NCBI GenBank assembly: GCA_963592135.1
Contig: CAVAVP010000004.1
Span: forward strand, 1-28,757
Direction: 5' to 3'
DNA: 28,757 nucleotides
Source of the DNA: UBA3700 sp963592135
GTDB lineage: Bacteria > Bacillota > Clostridia > Christensenellales > UBA3700
Of the stretch, positions 15,237 to 24,560 are shown piece by piece; position 1 is the stretch's first letter, and each line of letters begins with the position of its first letter. The position numbers were made by a program, and so were the translations under genes. Under the pieces are notes generated by a model. It saw only the letters and a list, made by a program, of their open reading frames with translations, ran no database searches and was not told the origin of the DNA.

Positions 15237-15881
15237 CTATTCCTCAATAAACTTTTCAACATCATATGGGTCCTTAGCTCTAAATACAACGTTTTTATTA
15301 TTTATTTTATCATATTCGCCAAAACCCCATAGACACAAAATACAATCCATATCAAAAGCCTCAGCTCCTTCTACATCATATTTTGTATCACCAATCATTA
15401 CACAATCTTTCACATCTGCCTTTAATTCATCAAGTGCATGTTGAATAATTGATGCTTTAGATTCTCTTACATTATAAACCAAGCCGGAGATAAAATCCAT
15501 ATACTCAAAACATCCGAATCTCTTTAGCAACATCTCTGCTTCTTCTTGCTTTTTACAAGTAGCAGCACAAACCTTATACCCTTTTTCATGTAAAGATTTA
15601 AATGTTTCCTTTATTCCTTCATAGGCATATGTCTTTAAAACAAGCCCTTGGTCGTTATAATATTTTCTATACAAGTAAGCAGCCTCATACCCTTTCTCTT
15701 TTGATCCCAAGTAGGAAGCAAACGTATCATTTACAGGAGGTCCTATATACTTTGTATATAGAGATTTATCAACATCTATTTTATAATGTTCAAAAACTTG
15801 TTTCATACCCTCGTAAACCCCCTCATAAGAGTTTGCTATGGTACCATCAAAATCATAAAATAAATATTTATATTTCCCCAT
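15237..15881 (-). CDS. HAD-superfamily phosphatase (Gph/PpaX-like)
   Basis: A cytosolic phosphohydrolase of 214 residues. Motif I is DFDGTIAN with nucleophile Asp10 and acid/base Asp12; the alpha-helical cap domain follows (about 15-80). Later come the motif II region (AATCKKQEEAEMLL), and motif IV GDTKYDVEGAEAFDMDCI. This is the layout of phosphoglycolate phosphatase and pyrophosphatase PpaX. The substrate cannot be assigned: small phosphorylated metabolites or pyrophosphate are possible. It lies 4 bases after valS and 2 bases before the next gene, in a tight operon. The ribosome site is weak, so it may rely on coupling to valS. Confidence 0.85.
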   Translation of the reverse strand: MGKYKYLFYDFDGTIANSYEGVYEGMKQVFEHYKIDVDKSLYTKYIGPPVNDTFASYLGSKEKGYEAAYLYRKYYNDQGLVLKTYAYEGIKETFKSLHEKGYKVCAATCKKQEEAEMLLKRFGCFEYMDFISGLVYNVRESKASIIQHALDELKADVKDCVMIGDTKYDVEGAEAFDMDCILCLWGFGEYDKINNKNVVFRAKDPYDVEKFIEE

Positions 15882-15885
15882 AAAA

Positions 15886-18504
15886 TTACATACTTTCTAT
15901 TTGAGCTTTTAATTTCTCATACTTATCAGTATTAGCAGCTAATTTTTCTTGTTCTTTTTCAATTAGGTTCTTTGGTGCCTTATTTACAAATCCAGGATTA
16001 TTTAACATGCCTTGAGATCTTGCAATTTCTTTCTTCATTAAATCAAGTTCTGCTTGTAATCTTGCTTTTTCAGCGGCTAAGTCAACAAGTTCACCAAGAG
16101 CTACTACAACTTCGCCATATGTGCCAAAAATAGAAATTACATTCTTATCTAGACCATCTTTATTCTCAATAAAAATAACATTATCTACACCTGCAAGTTT
16201 TTGCACATAAGGAATATCCTTTTCCTTAATTTGAGAGTTGACTAAGTTTATTGAAACCTTCTTTGAAGGAGCAACATTTCTCTCTTGCTTCATATTTCTT
16301 ATTGCCTTAATTAAATCCATTACAGCTTCAAATTCTTTTCTTTCTTTAGAATACGTATATTTCTTATTTACTTCAGGCCATTTTTGTAACATTATTGTTC
16401 CCTTTGTTGTTGGAAGGTTTTGATAAATTTCCTCTGTTACAAATGGAGTAAATGGATGCATCAATTTTAATATGTTTTCTAGAACATAAACTAAAACAGA
16501 TAAAGTATTAGCTTTCTTTTCTTTATCTTCTCCATATAGAGTTGTCTTAGATAGCTCTATGTACCAATCACAAAAATCTGTCCATACAAAGTCATAAATC
16601 TTTGCTGCAGCCATACCAAGCTCATATTTTGTTAAGTTCTTTGTTACGTCTCTAATTGTTAAATTTAACTTAGATAATATCCACTTATCTGAATGGTTAA
16701 GTTGGAATGTACCCATCTTTTTAATTTTTACACCCTCAGTATTCATTAATACAAAACGTGAAGCATTCCAAATTTTATTAATATAATTTCTAGCAGCTTC
16801 TGTTTTTTCATCGATATATCTTGTATCATTACCTGGCGAAATACCTTGAATTAATGAATATCTTAAAGAGTCAGCTCCATATTGATCAATAATCTTAATT
16901 GGATCAATACCATTTCCTAAAGATTTACTCATTTTTCTTCCTTGAGCATCTCTTACAATACCATGAATTAAAACTTCTGGGAATGGAACATGTCCCATAT
17001 GCTCAATACCTGAAAATAGCATTCTGCAAACCCAGAACCAAATAATATCGTATGCTGTAACTAAAAGAGAGTTTGGATAAAAGTATTTTAAATCTTCCGT
17101 ATCATCTGGATATCCAAGTGTTGCAAATGGCCATAAAGCTGATGAAAACCATGTATCTAATACATCTTCATCTTGCTTTATATTTGTAGATGAACATTTA
17201 CTGCACTTACAAGGTGTATCCATTAAAACCATCATTTCGCCACAATCTTGACAGTAATAAACTGGAATTCTGTGTCCATACCAAAGTTGACGTGAAATAT
17301 TCCAATCTTTAACATTACACATCCAATGGAAGAAAATCTTTGAGAATCTATTTGGAATAAATTCTGTCTTTTTCTCTCTAACTGCTTTAATTGTTGGTTT
17401 TGCAAGTGGTTCCATTTTAACAAACCATTGATCAGAAACTCTTGGTTCAACTGTTGTATGACATCTATAACATGTTCCAACATTGTGAGTATAATCTTCA
17501 ATTGAAAACATATAGCCTTGATCTTGTAAATCCTTACAAACGAGTTCTCTTGCTTCTAAACCTTTTAAACCATTGTACTTGCTTCCCGTGTATTCATTTA
17601 AAGTTCCATCATCATTCATTACATTTATAACTTCAAGATTATGTCTTAAACCTACTTCAAAGTCGTTAGGATCATGTGCTGGAGTAATTTTAACTGCACC
17701 AGAACCAAAATCCATTTCAACATAGTTATCTGCAACAACTGGAATTTCTCTATTAGTTAATGGAAGTTTTAACATCTTGCCTACCATTGATGAATATCTT
17801 TCATCCTTTGGATTTACGGCAACTGCTGTATCACCAAATAAAGTTTCAGGTCTTGTTGTTGCAACTATTATCTCACCTGTTCCGTCAACTAATGGATATC
17901 TTATATTCCATAAATGGCTTGCTTGCTCTGAATATTCTACCTCTGCATCTGAAATTGCAGTTTTACAACATGGACACCAGTTAATAATTCTATGTCCTCT
18001 ATAAATAAGTCCTTTATTATATAAATTAACAAAAACTTGTTTTACAGCTTTAGAACGTTGTTCATCCATAGTGAAGGCTTCTCTTGTCCAATCACAGGAA
18101 ACACCCATCTTCTTTAATTGCTCAACAATTCTTCCACCATATTGATTTTTCCATTCTGCTGCTCTTTGTAAAAAGGCTTCTCTGCCTATTTGCTCTTTTG
18201 TTAAACCTTCTTGTCTTAATTTTTCAACAATTTTAACCTCGGTAGCAATAGCAGCATGGTCTGTTCCTGGAAGGAACAATGTTGAATAACCTTGCATTCT
18301 TTTAAATCTAGCAATAACATCTTGTATTGTTGAATTTAATGAATGTCCTAAGTGTAACTGGCCAGTTATATTAGGAGGTGGTAAAACCATTGTAAATGGT
18401 TCTTTTCTCTTATCTACTTTAGCTGTAAAATATCCGTTTTTACACCAATCTTCATAAATTCTACCTTCGAAATCTTGAGGATTATATGTTTTTTCCATTT
18501 TCAT
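15886..18504 (-). CDS. valS: Valyl-tRNA synthetase
   Basis: Charges tRNA-Val and edits mischarged threonine; class Ia synthetase, 872 residues, a full-length enzyme. The HIGH motif is present as PPPNITGQLHLGHSLN (His51-His54), the editing domain region starts around TTRPETLFGDTAVAV, and KMSKS is in GRKMSKSLGN. Zinc-knuckle cysteines occur at INWCPCCKTAISD and at YYCQDCG with CKCSKCSS. The C-terminal anticodon domain (WTDFCDWYIELSK) is followed by the ValRS-type coiled-coil arm (VDLAAEKARLQAELDLMKKEI). The first ATG is used with GGAG about 10 bases upstream; a second ATG two codons later is possible. It lies third in the pgsA operon. No T-box leader is seen in front of it, because the gene before it ends 29 bases away. 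Confidence 0.97.
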   Translation of the reverse strand: MKMEKTYNPQDFEGRIYEDWCKNGYFTAKVDKRKEPFTMVLPPPNITGQLHLGHSLNSTIQDVIARFKRMQGYSTLFLPGTDHAAIATEVKIVEKLRQEGLTKEQIGREAFLQRAAEWKNQYGGRIVEQLKKMGVSCDWTREAFTMDEQRSKAVKQVFVNLYNKGLIYRGHRIINWCPCCKTAISDAEVEYSEQASHLWNIRYPLVDGTGEIIVATTRPETLFGDTAVAVNPKDERYSSMVGKMLKLPLTNREIPVVADNYVEMDFGSGAVKITPAHDPNDFEVGLRHNLEVINVMNDDGTLNEYTGSKYNGLKGLEARELVCKDLQDQGYMFSIEDYTHNVGTCYRCHTTVEPRVSDQWFVKMEPLAKPTIKAVREKKTEFIPNRFSKIFFHWMCNVKDWNISRQLWYGHRIPVYYCQDCGEMMVLMDTPCKCSKCSSTNIKQDEDVLDTWFSSALWPFATLGYPDDTEDLKYFYPNSLLVTAYDIIWFWVCRMLFSGIEHMGHVPFPEVLIHGIVRDAQGRKMSKSLGNGIDPIKIIDQYGADSLRYSLIQGISPGNDTRYIDEKTEAARNYINKIWNASRFVLMNTEGVKIKKMGTFQLNHSDKWILSKLNLTIRDVTKNLTKYELGMAAAKIYDFVWTDFCDWYIELSKTTLYGEDKEKKANTLSVLVYVLENILKLMHPFTPFVTEEIYQNLPTTKGTIMLQKWPEVNKKYTYSKERKEFEAVMDLIKAIRNMKQERNVAPSKKVSINLVNSQIKEKDIPYVQKLAGVDNVIFIENKDGLDKNVISIFGTYGEVVVALGELVDLAAEKARLQAELDLMKKEIARSQGMLNNPGFVNKAPKNLIEKEQEKLAANTDKYEKLKAQIESM

Positions 18505-18533
18505 ATATTTATACTCTCCGTACTATTTTCTAT

Positions 18534-18785
18534 TTATATACACGCAACGATACAGCCAACAACAGCAAATATCATGCCTACTATCTTTGCAAGGATATTC
18601 ACATCTCTATGTTGATGATCTTTTTCTGACCACTTTTTAAATATGGAAATCTTTGCTATATAAGGTGAAGTCCATAACACTATTAAACCTAAAACCATCA
18701 ATATTATTCCTATTATAGTTTGTGGCTTAGATAATCTTTCTGGGTGAAATTCTATCCAAGATAATAAATCACCTGAAAGTAGCAT
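18534..18785 (-). CDS. Small two-span membrane protein (83 aa)
   Basis: An 83-residue protein with two hydrophobic segments (about 23-42 and 64-83) joined by a charged loop containing a His-rich stretch (KDHQHRD). No family recognised. Its ATG overlaps the stop of pgsA in a TAATG arrangement, so translation is coupled and a membrane-linked job beside the phospholipid enzyme is plausible but unproven. It is too hydrophobic and too tightly placed between two conserved genes to be a chance frame. Confidence 0.7.
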   Translation of the reverse strand: MLLSGDLLSWIEFHPERLSKPQTIIGIILMVLGLIVLWTSPYIAKISIFKKWSEKDHQHRDVNILAKIVGMIFAVVGCIVACI

Positions 18786-19525
18786 TATTTATTTTCCTCT
18801 TTTTCATCTTGTGCTATAGGATTTCCCTTAGCATCTAATCTTTCTAACTCTCCACTTTCTCTTAATGCTTTTAATCGACTACCATATATTCTTGTGTAAT
18901 TATAACCAGCGTAAATTTGCCAAACACAACAAAACATTGCCCAAACCATAACTATATAGCTTAGCACTAGAGAGATAACCTGTAGCCACTTAACTGGCCA
19001 AGCCCAATCTTGTGTTAACCTATCTACAATGTTAAACAAGAATATTAGGCATAGTTCAACAAAGTTAAATACAGCACCATTCTTGCCCACTCGATTTGCC
19101 ATTTGTTCAATTTGGTATTTTGATTTAACCATAAAGTATCTAGAAGATACTCCCATAAAAACTTCCTTTGCTATTAATACACCCGCAAACACCCAAGTTG
19201 CCCATTTAAATTGAGTTGATGTTTTCATTGTAACAATAGCTAAAGTTAATATTGCAAAGCATTGAATTAATTTATCTGCAATTGGATCTATAACCTTACC
19301 TATGTCAGTTATCATGTTATATTTTCTTGCAATATGACCATCTACTATATCTGTAATTTCTGCGAAAACAAATATAACTAAACCAACTACTATGTAAATA
19401 AATTGAGTAGCATTTTCTTTTGTTAAAGAACCAAACATTAACCACAAATAGAATGGCAAACATATAAATCTTATGTAAGTCAAAATATTTGGTATTGAAA
19501 AAATATCTTGTTTCTTAAATTGCAT
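18785..19525 (-). CDS. pgsA: CDP-alcohol phosphatidyltransferase (phosphatidylglycerophosphate synthase-like)
   Basis: An integral membrane enzyme that moves the phosphatidyl group from CDP-diacylglycerol to an alcohol, probably glycerol 3-phosphate, the first committed step to phosphatidylglycerol. The complete family motif is visible: D59xxDG63xxAR67, eight residues, G76xxxD80xxxD84. Several membrane segments follow. At 246 residues it is longer than Bacillus PgsA (about 190), with an extended charged C-terminus. GGAGG lies 6 bases before ATG and a 17-spaced promoter lies upstream. It heads a seven-gene run: small membrane protein, valS, HAD phosphatase, two membrane proteins, ABC transporter. 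Other CDP-alcohol transferases share the motif, so the alcohol is inferred. Confidence 0.85.
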   Translation of the reverse strand: MQFKKQDIFSIPNILTYIRFICLPFYLWLMFGSLTKENATQFIYIVVGLVIFVFAEITDIVDGHIARKYNMITDIGKVIDPIADKLIQCFAILTLAIVTMKTSTQFKWATWVFAGVLIAKEVFMGVSSRYFMVKSKYQIEQMANRVGKNGAVFNFVELCLIFLFNIVDRLTQDWAWPVKWLQVISLVLSYIVMVWAMFCCVWQIYAGYNYTRIYGSRLKALRESGELERLDAKGNPIAQDEKEENK

Positions 19526-19555
19526 AAATCCTCCAATTTACACATACGTATGAAA

Positions 19556-19584
19556 ATTATAACACCCAAAAAGGAGTATTACAA
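19556..19584 (-). promoter_or_regulatory. Promoter of the pgsA-valS operon
   Basis: On the minus strand: -35 TTGTAA (19579-19584), a 17-base spacer, and a perfect -10 TATAAT (19556-19561), about 30 bases upstream of the pgsA start codon. No other convincing promoter was seen within the downstream seven-gene run. Confidence 0.75.
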
Positions 19585-19696
19585 CTATTATTATATTAAT
19601 AATAAATTATAAGACATGAGTAAAAATCACTCTTTTTTACCTCTGTTTTTCATTATAATTAATGCAAAAATTAAATTAACTACTAAATAAGTCTAA

Positions 19697-21523
19697 CTAA
19701 ATATAAACTACTTTTCCCTTTTTTAATGCTTCAACATCAACAAGTTTATTAAGTTCTTTTCTATATTTTTCAAATATTTTTTCATTATAATTCATAGTAA
19801 ATTCTGGAGATATTTCCTCACCATCTAACGCAGTCTTTACAAATAGCGCAGCTATTGATGAACCGCTCTTCCATTGAAGCCCTTTATCATCAAAAATTTG
19901 CTTTATATTCTTTAAAAATACTAGCATTTTTTTGTAGTTTTTCTCTCCATGACATATTGCAACCCCCATGGCCTGAACAAAGGCATAATGAGTTGTAAAA
20001 TTTAGGTCCATACTATATATTTCAGACACATCTGCAACATAGAAAATGCCATCTATTGCAACAGGAATTTTATCTTCCACTTGATTAAGCATACTCTCAA
20101 TTAGAATATGACATTGAGTAAGGTCATCAATATATTGAATAACTGCTAAATGCAAAATATTTTCTTTTAATTTTTGAAGTTGCTTTGCTTCCTTCTTTTT
20201 ACCCTCTGGTGCTTTTGTAATCATGATTCTTGATACTAGTTCAAAAACATCTCTGGTTCTTTTATCTGTAGATAACCACTTTATTTTATACACAATGCCA
20301 TCAATATCTTTTAGTATCTCACTTAAAAACGGCATATCATCAAGCGCCATACTCTTATGAAAATATTCAGTATAGATGTACCATAATTCTTTCCAATCAC
20401 CAAATGGTGCATTTGAAGGAATAGGTTTAAGTTCTTTTGTCTTTTTTATGTAATCAATAAAATGTTTTGCGTAAGATAATTCACCATATCTTCCATTTAG
20501 TTCAGAAAAAATACTTAAAGCTTTTTCTTTAAGCCCTTGATTATAGTATAAAATTCCCAAATATGAATTATATGTATAAGAATCAGGCTCTTCCCTTAGT
20601 CTAGTTTTTAAATAAATGTAGCACTCCTCATTTATCCCGGCATCTAGTAGCGTTTGAATTATTCTATAATACATAAATGTTTGGTCATATTCTTTTTCAA
20701 GAAGTGGTTCTATTGCTTTTTTTAATGCCTCTTTATCCTTTAGTTCCGTACATGCTTGACAAAGCAGCATTCTTGTAGCAAAATCATCGACATTTTCTTT
20801 TAATACCTTCTCTGCAAGTTCTCTTGCTTCTGTGTAATAATTCAAAAGAATAAGACACATTATTTTTGAATAATACGCAACTCTTTTTCTATCATTAGAA
20901 ACATTTAATTTTAGTGCTTCATTTGCCTTATCTATCGCTGCTCCAAAATTTTCTTCATTAACCTCACGACAAACTTGATCTACTATTTGATTAAATCTAA
21001 CTTCGTCATTAATAACACTAAATTGTATTGGCTCTTTTTCTTGGCTTAAAAACTTTTCTATATCAAAATCGTCAGATTGAACATTGGTGGCTTCATTATT
21101 CTCTATGTTTTCTAATTCTTCAACTAGTTCATTTTCTAATTCAGCCATATCATCAACATTTCTAAAAGAAATTAAACCACGTGATTTTATGTATATTTTT
21201 GCCTTGTCATAATAATAAGAGGCAACTTCTTTTCTATTTAAAGATAAGTAGTTTATAAAAAGCACAACCATTGCCTCTTTATTGTTAGGATCTTTTGATA
21301 GAACATTAAACATTAATTCGTTTGAATATCCATACTTTAATCGAGCTGCATACATCTTTGCTAATTCTATATTTATCTTTATTTTTTCCTTTTCAGATTT
21401 AGTAAAATTAAGTGCGGATTTATAATAAATTGCAGCTTGAGCGAAGTCACTTTTATCTATACAATCTTCGGCTAATTCTTTATAATCTTTTACGCTACAT
21501 GGCATCTTTATAATCTTACTCAT
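19697..21523 (-). CDS. Large tetratricopeptide-like repeat protein (608 aa)
   Basis: A 608-residue soluble, helical protein with tetratricopeptide-type repeats. Repeat-like helix pairs are visible near residues 12-70 (DFAQAAIYYKSALNFTKSEK, DPNNKEAMVVLFINYLSL) and again in the middle (EEPDSYTYNSYLGILYYNQG, LKEKALSIFSELNGRYGEL). An acidic linker (ELENELVEELENIENNEA) separates them. No enzymatic motif is seen, so a scaffold or adaptor role is likely but unproven. The ATG at 21523 overlaps the last 8 bases of hslO and is preceded by GGAGC. It is the last gene of a four-gene operon with a YesL-like membrane protein, a methyltransferase and hslO. Confidence 0.75.
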   Translation of the reverse strand: MSKIIKMPCSVKDYKELAEDCIDKSDFAQAAIYYKSALNFTKSEKEKIKINIELAKMYAARLKYGYSNELMFNVLSKDPNNKEAMVVLFINYLSLNRKEVASYYYDKAKIYIKSRGLISFRNVDDMAELENELVEELENIENNEATNVQSDDFDIEKFLSQEKEPIQFSVINDEVRFNQIVDQVCREVNEENFGAAIDKANEALKLNVSNDRKRVAYYSKIMCLILLNYYTEARELAEKVLKENVDDFATRMLLCQACTELKDKEALKKAIEPLLEKEYDQTFMYYRIIQTLLDAGINEECYIYLKTRLREEPDSYTYNSYLGILYYNQGLKEKALSIFSELNGRYGELSYAKHFIDYIKKTKELKPIPSNAPFGDWKELWYIYTEYFHKSMALDDMPFLSEILKDIDGIVYKIKWLSTDKRTRDVFELVSRIMITKAPEGKKKEAKQLQKLKENILHLAVIQYIDDLTQCHILIESMLNQVEDKIPVAIDGIFYVADVSEIYSMDLNFTTHYAFVQAMGVAICHGEKNYKKMLVFLKNIKQIFDDKGLQWKSGSSIAALFVKTALDGEEISPEFTMNYNEKIFEKYRKELNKLVDVEALKKGKVVYI

Positions 21524-22361
21524 CAAAAATGCTCCTTAAATCGCAAGATCTATATACATATTTTTTATTACAAAATTGGCAACCTACTTCTATTTTTCCA
21601 ACCTCATTAACTATATCTTCAGCCTCTTTTTTACCTAAAGATCTTATTAATTCTTTTGTCCTTTCATCTGAGCAATTGCATTTATATATTGGATTAATAT
21701 CTTCAAGTTGATTTATATCGAAGTGACCAAAATAAAAATCTAAGGTTTCTTGCACTCCACCTTTTTCTTCTACAATTTTTGAAAAATCTTTAAATTGAGA
21801 AACTATGTCTTGAAGAATAAAAATATCCCCTTCGTCGCAATTTGGCATTGGTTGAACTATAATTCCATTTGCGGCTATACACTTACCATTTTCAACTTTA
21901 ACACTTAAAGAAATAGCTGTCGGAAGTTGTTCTGAATATGTAAAATAATAAGCAAAATCAAAATCAATATTTCCCGCAACTATTTGAGAAATTCCATTGT
22001 ATGGCTCTTTCATTCCAAAATCTTTAATTACATTTAAATAGCCTTTCTTTCCAACTATATTGACAACGCTTCCATTTGCTTGAGTATTTTCAATATAACC
22101 TCTAACTTGAGCTATAGAATTTCCACAAACTACTATTTTTTTACCTGTTCCTTCGCCTTGAACTATAATAGTTAATTTTTCACCTTTATCTTTAAACCCA
22201 GATGAAATAAAAGCTCCTATCATTAAAACCTTTCCGAGCGCTACTGCCGCCTCATCAGATAGTTTATGATAGTCAATAGCTTGTTGAATTAATTCTTTTG
22301 TATCTAAGATATCTACTATTGCTGTATTTTTAAATAATATTGCTCTTTTTATTACATCCAT
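21516..22361 (-). CDS. hslO: Redox-regulated chaperone Hsp33
   Basis: Cytosolic holdase chaperone switched on by oxidation, 281 residues, the normal length. The four zinc-binding cysteines that form the redox switch are present as C228xC230 (YKCNCSDER) and C261xxC264 (VGCQFCNKKYVY). The N-terminal core shows VQGEGTGKKIVVCGN and GYIENTQANGSV. It starts 2 bases before the end of spacing from the methyltransferase stop and overlaps the next gene, so the cluster is co-translated. It would protect proteins in this presumably anaerobic organism when it meets oxidants such as hypochlorite; that is family knowledge, not seen here. Confidence 0.95.
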   Translation of the reverse strand: MDVIKRAILFKNTAIVDILDTKELIQQAIDYHKLSDEAAVALGKVLMIGAFISSGFKDKGEKLTIIVQGEGTGKKIVVCGNSIAQVRGYIENTQANGSVVNIVGKKGYLNVIKDFGMKEPYNGISQIVAGNIDFDFAYYFTYSEQLPTAISLSVKVENGKCIAANGIIVQPMPNCDEGDIFILQDIVSQFKDFSKIVEEKGGVQETLDFYFGHFDINQLEDINPIYKCNCSDERTKELIRSLGKKEAEDIVNEVGKIEVGCQFCNKKYVYRSCDLRSIFDE

Positions 22362-22363
22362 TT

Positions 22364-23074
22364 TTACTTTTTCCTACAAATAAATAATAATCGTCTTGTT
22401 GAGTTTTTAACTTTGTTAAAATTTACTCCATCAAAAACTTTTACATCAAATTCACATAATAATTCTAACAAATCCTGTAATTTATGAAAATATTGAGTAT
22501 GTTCTTCATCTATTCTTTTATATAAGTTATCTTTTTCCTTTTCAAAAAAAGCTAAAGACATATTTACATGATCTTTTTTTAGTTCATTTGACCAAATATA
22601 TGTGGCATTTTCTGAATCTTCACAAAATATATTATTCCCTATTATCTTTTTTAACTTATACTCAGACGAAATATCAAAAATAAAATAACCATCTTTCTTT
22701 ATGTTGTTAGATATATTTTCAAATATTTTTTTTAATTTTTTCTTTTCTATGTAGTTTATTCCATCGCAAACACATGTCATAAAATCTACTTGATGAGAAA
22801 ACTCAACATCAAATATATCGCTATTTATAAAGGTTATATTTTGAAAATTTAAGCGTGCTTTATCTCTTGCGGTATTTAACATTTCTTGAGATAAATCTAC
22901 GCCTATCATCTTATTACCAAGTTTTGAAAGCATTATGGTCATACTTCCTGTTCCACAACATAAATCTACGCCTTCACCTTTTGTGTAGGATTTAATAAAA
23001 TCCAAATAACTTTGGTAATCAAAATCTTGCATTAAAACGTCATAATATTTTGCAAGAATTGTATAAGCTTCCAT
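22364..23074 (-). CDS. Class I SAM-dependent methyltransferase
   Basis: A 236-residue cytosolic methyltransferase. Motif I is VDLCCGTGS (36-44), the acidic end of strand 2 is MIGVDLS, and motif IV is near FMTCVCDGINYIEKKK. The remainder has the usual seven-strand Rossmann pattern ending in SRRLLFICRKK-like residues. The substrate is unknown; tRNA, small molecule and quinone substrates are all possible. Its ATG overlaps the stop of the membrane-protein gene in a TAATG arrangement and its stop is 2 bases before hslO, so it sits in a tightly coupled operon. Confidence 0.85.
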   Translation of the reverse strand: MEAYTILAKYYDVLMQDFDYQSYLDFIKSYTKGEGVDLCCGTGSMTIMLSKLGNKMIGVDLSQEMLNTARDKARLNFQNITFINSDIFDVEFSHQVDFMTCVCDGINYIEKKKLKKIFENISNNIKKDGYFIFDISSEYKLKKIIGNNIFCEDSENATYIWSNELKKDHVNMSLAFFEKEKDNLYKRIDEEHTQYFHKLQDLLELLCEFDVKVFDGVNFNKVKNSTRRLLFICRKK

Positions 23075-24084
23075 TATTTTCTCTTTTTCTTATTGCTAGA
23101 TTTTTGCTTCTTTTCTTTATATTCTTTGTTAGCCTTTGTCTTTGCTTTTTGCTCATCAGCAACTTGTTTGTTATATAAATACGCAATAAAGTTATCTGTT
23201 AAAAATTGTGAATAAGCAATATTCATAACAGCATAGAAAGCAAATCCATAAACTATTAATACAACTACTATAAACCAAGTGATTGTATTAATTAAGAATA
23301 ACAAAAATGGAGCGACAAATACTATTGCCATTATAATAACTTGTATAGCATTTATTAATGTTAAAAGTGCACCATTTTTTAAACATATACCAAAGTTTTG
23401 CATTGGTTTATCTGAGAACTTATATGTAACGAACAAAGGAACTGTAACTATGCAATACATAACAGCAAGTAAACCTAACAAACAAGCAAATACAGCAAGT
23501 ACCCACCATATTGCAGGACAAGAACCTTGTATAGTTGTATATTTAACAATTTCAAGAATTGAGCAAACTGCTCCCGTTGCTATTATTCCTAAAATAGTAA
23601 ATGTAATTAGAAATTTATACCAATGTCTTGCAATTCCCTTAAAGAAATCTCTAAATACATGAGTATCTACATCCCATAGATAGTTTCTCATAACATTATA
23701 AACACCAGCAAGCCCAATAGATCCAATCATAAGTCCTGGAATTATGCATAAAGAATATAAAATTCTAGCATCATAGATTTTTGTTAAAGCTTCATTCGCA
23801 TACGCGGCACTTGTGGCGCCATATCCAATTCCCAAATCACCAATAAACTTATAATTTACTAAAATTGATGGTTCTATTACATATGGAAGAATAACAACCA
23901 AAACGGCAAGTAAAGGCAAAAAGAATATTGCACCTAACGCACTAGCACCCATTGTTTTAAATGGATGTGCACTAAATACACCAAACATTTGTTTGATTCT
24001 ACCTTTGTAATTTCTATCTCTACTATCTGGACTTAAATCATGTGCTACTGTTAATTTACTAGCAAGTGTCGTTGTCATGCTCAT
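23074..24084 (-). CDS. YesL/DUF624-like polytopic membrane protein (336 aa)
   Basis: An integral membrane protein with about five or six hydrophobic segments between residues 38 and 300 and a strongly basic C-terminus (KEKKQKSSNKKKRK). The central part GLAGVYNVMRNYLWDVDTHVFRDFFKGIARHW resembles the DUF624/YesL family, membrane proteins of unknown role found widely in Bacillota. The ATG at 24084 is chosen because GGAGAA lies 7 bases ahead; an ATG at 24129 has no ribosome site and lies within the promoter region. It heads the operon with methyltransferase, hslO and the repeat protein. Confidence 0.7.
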   Translation of the reverse strand: MSMTTTLASKLTVAHDLSPDSRDRNYKGRIKQMFGVFSAHPFKTMGASALGAIFFLPLLAVLVVILPYVIEPSILVNYKFIGDLGIGYGATSAAYANEALTKIYDARILYSLCIIPGLMIGSIGLAGVYNVMRNYLWDVDTHVFRDFFKGIARHWYKFLITFTILGIIATGAVCSILEIVKYTTIQGSCPAIWWVLAVFACLLGLLAVMYCIVTVPLFVTYKFSDKPMQNFGICLKNGALLTLINAIQVIIMAIVFVAPFLLFLINTITWFIVVVLIVYGFAFYAVMNIAYSQFLTDNFIAYLYNKQVADEQKAKTKANKEYKEKKQKSSNKKKRK

Positions 24085-24120
24085 ATTAAGTTTCTCCAAT
24101 TTATTGATTAATTCTATAAC

Positions 24121-24149
24121 ATAATACACTAAACAAGTTAAAAACTCAA
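24121..24149 (-). promoter_or_regulatory. Promoter of the membrane protein - hslO operon
   Basis: On the minus strand: -35 TTGAGT (24144-24149), a 17-base spacer, and -10 TATTAT (24121-24126), 36 bases upstream of the chosen start codon. It supports the shorter start for the membrane protein. Confidence 0.65.
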
Positions 24150-24349
24150 AATAATTATATTATTAAACAATATTAGCATTTGCATTATAAATATTACTTA
24201 CCCCCTCTATTAAGTTGAACTAGTAATCCAAAAGTATACGCCTCATGGCAAATAAACACTTAAAAGTTAACAAATCAAAACAGACATAATTTTACTTAAA
24301 CATTGATTTATGCTTAATAAATAATAATAAAATATCTATATTAAATCGC

Positions 24350-24378
24350 TTTACACTAAAAAACCCTTGTGGTAATAT
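24350..24378 (+). promoter_or_regulatory. Promoter of the lysine-riboswitch operon
   Basis: -35 TTTACA (24350-24355), a 17-base spacer, and -10 TAATAT (24373-24378). The expected start near 24385 coincides with the first base of riboswitch helix P1. The stretch 24150-24349 between this and the divergent promoter holds nothing else that I recognise. Confidence 0.75.
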
Positions 24379-24383
24379 CTTTA

Positions 24384-24551
24384 TAGTTTATAGAGGCGCA
24401 GTGCCTAAGAGTAAATAGAGTTATGCTACAAGAAGCACTATTGAAAGGAGTCATTGCCGAAGCAAAATTAAATCTTGTTTTTAATTTGAGCTGGTTATAA
24501 GAATAATATTTTTATAACTGTCATCCCCAGATGGATGGAGTGCTGTAACTA
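24384..24551 (+). promoter_or_regulatory. Lysine riboswitch (L box) aptamer
   Basis: Conserved L-box strings occur in the right order: TATAGAGGCGCAG, AAGAGTA, GGAGTCATTGCCGAAGCAAA, GAGCTGG, ACTGTCATCC with GGATGGAGTGCTGTAACTA. P1 forms between 24384-24393 (TAGTTTATAG) and 24543-24551 (CTGTAACTA) with one bulged base. The downstream genes asd, dapA and dapB make lysine precursors, which fits. An attenuator follows at 24561-24598, so lysine binding should lower transcription of the operon. Confidence 0.92.
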
Positions 24552-24560
24552 CTTGAAATT

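Noticed and set aside
19617..19645. Terminator near GAGTAAAAATCACTCTTTTTT between the repeat protein and pgsA.
   Set aside because: The stem is only four pairs and its T-run is on the plus strand, where no gene ends.
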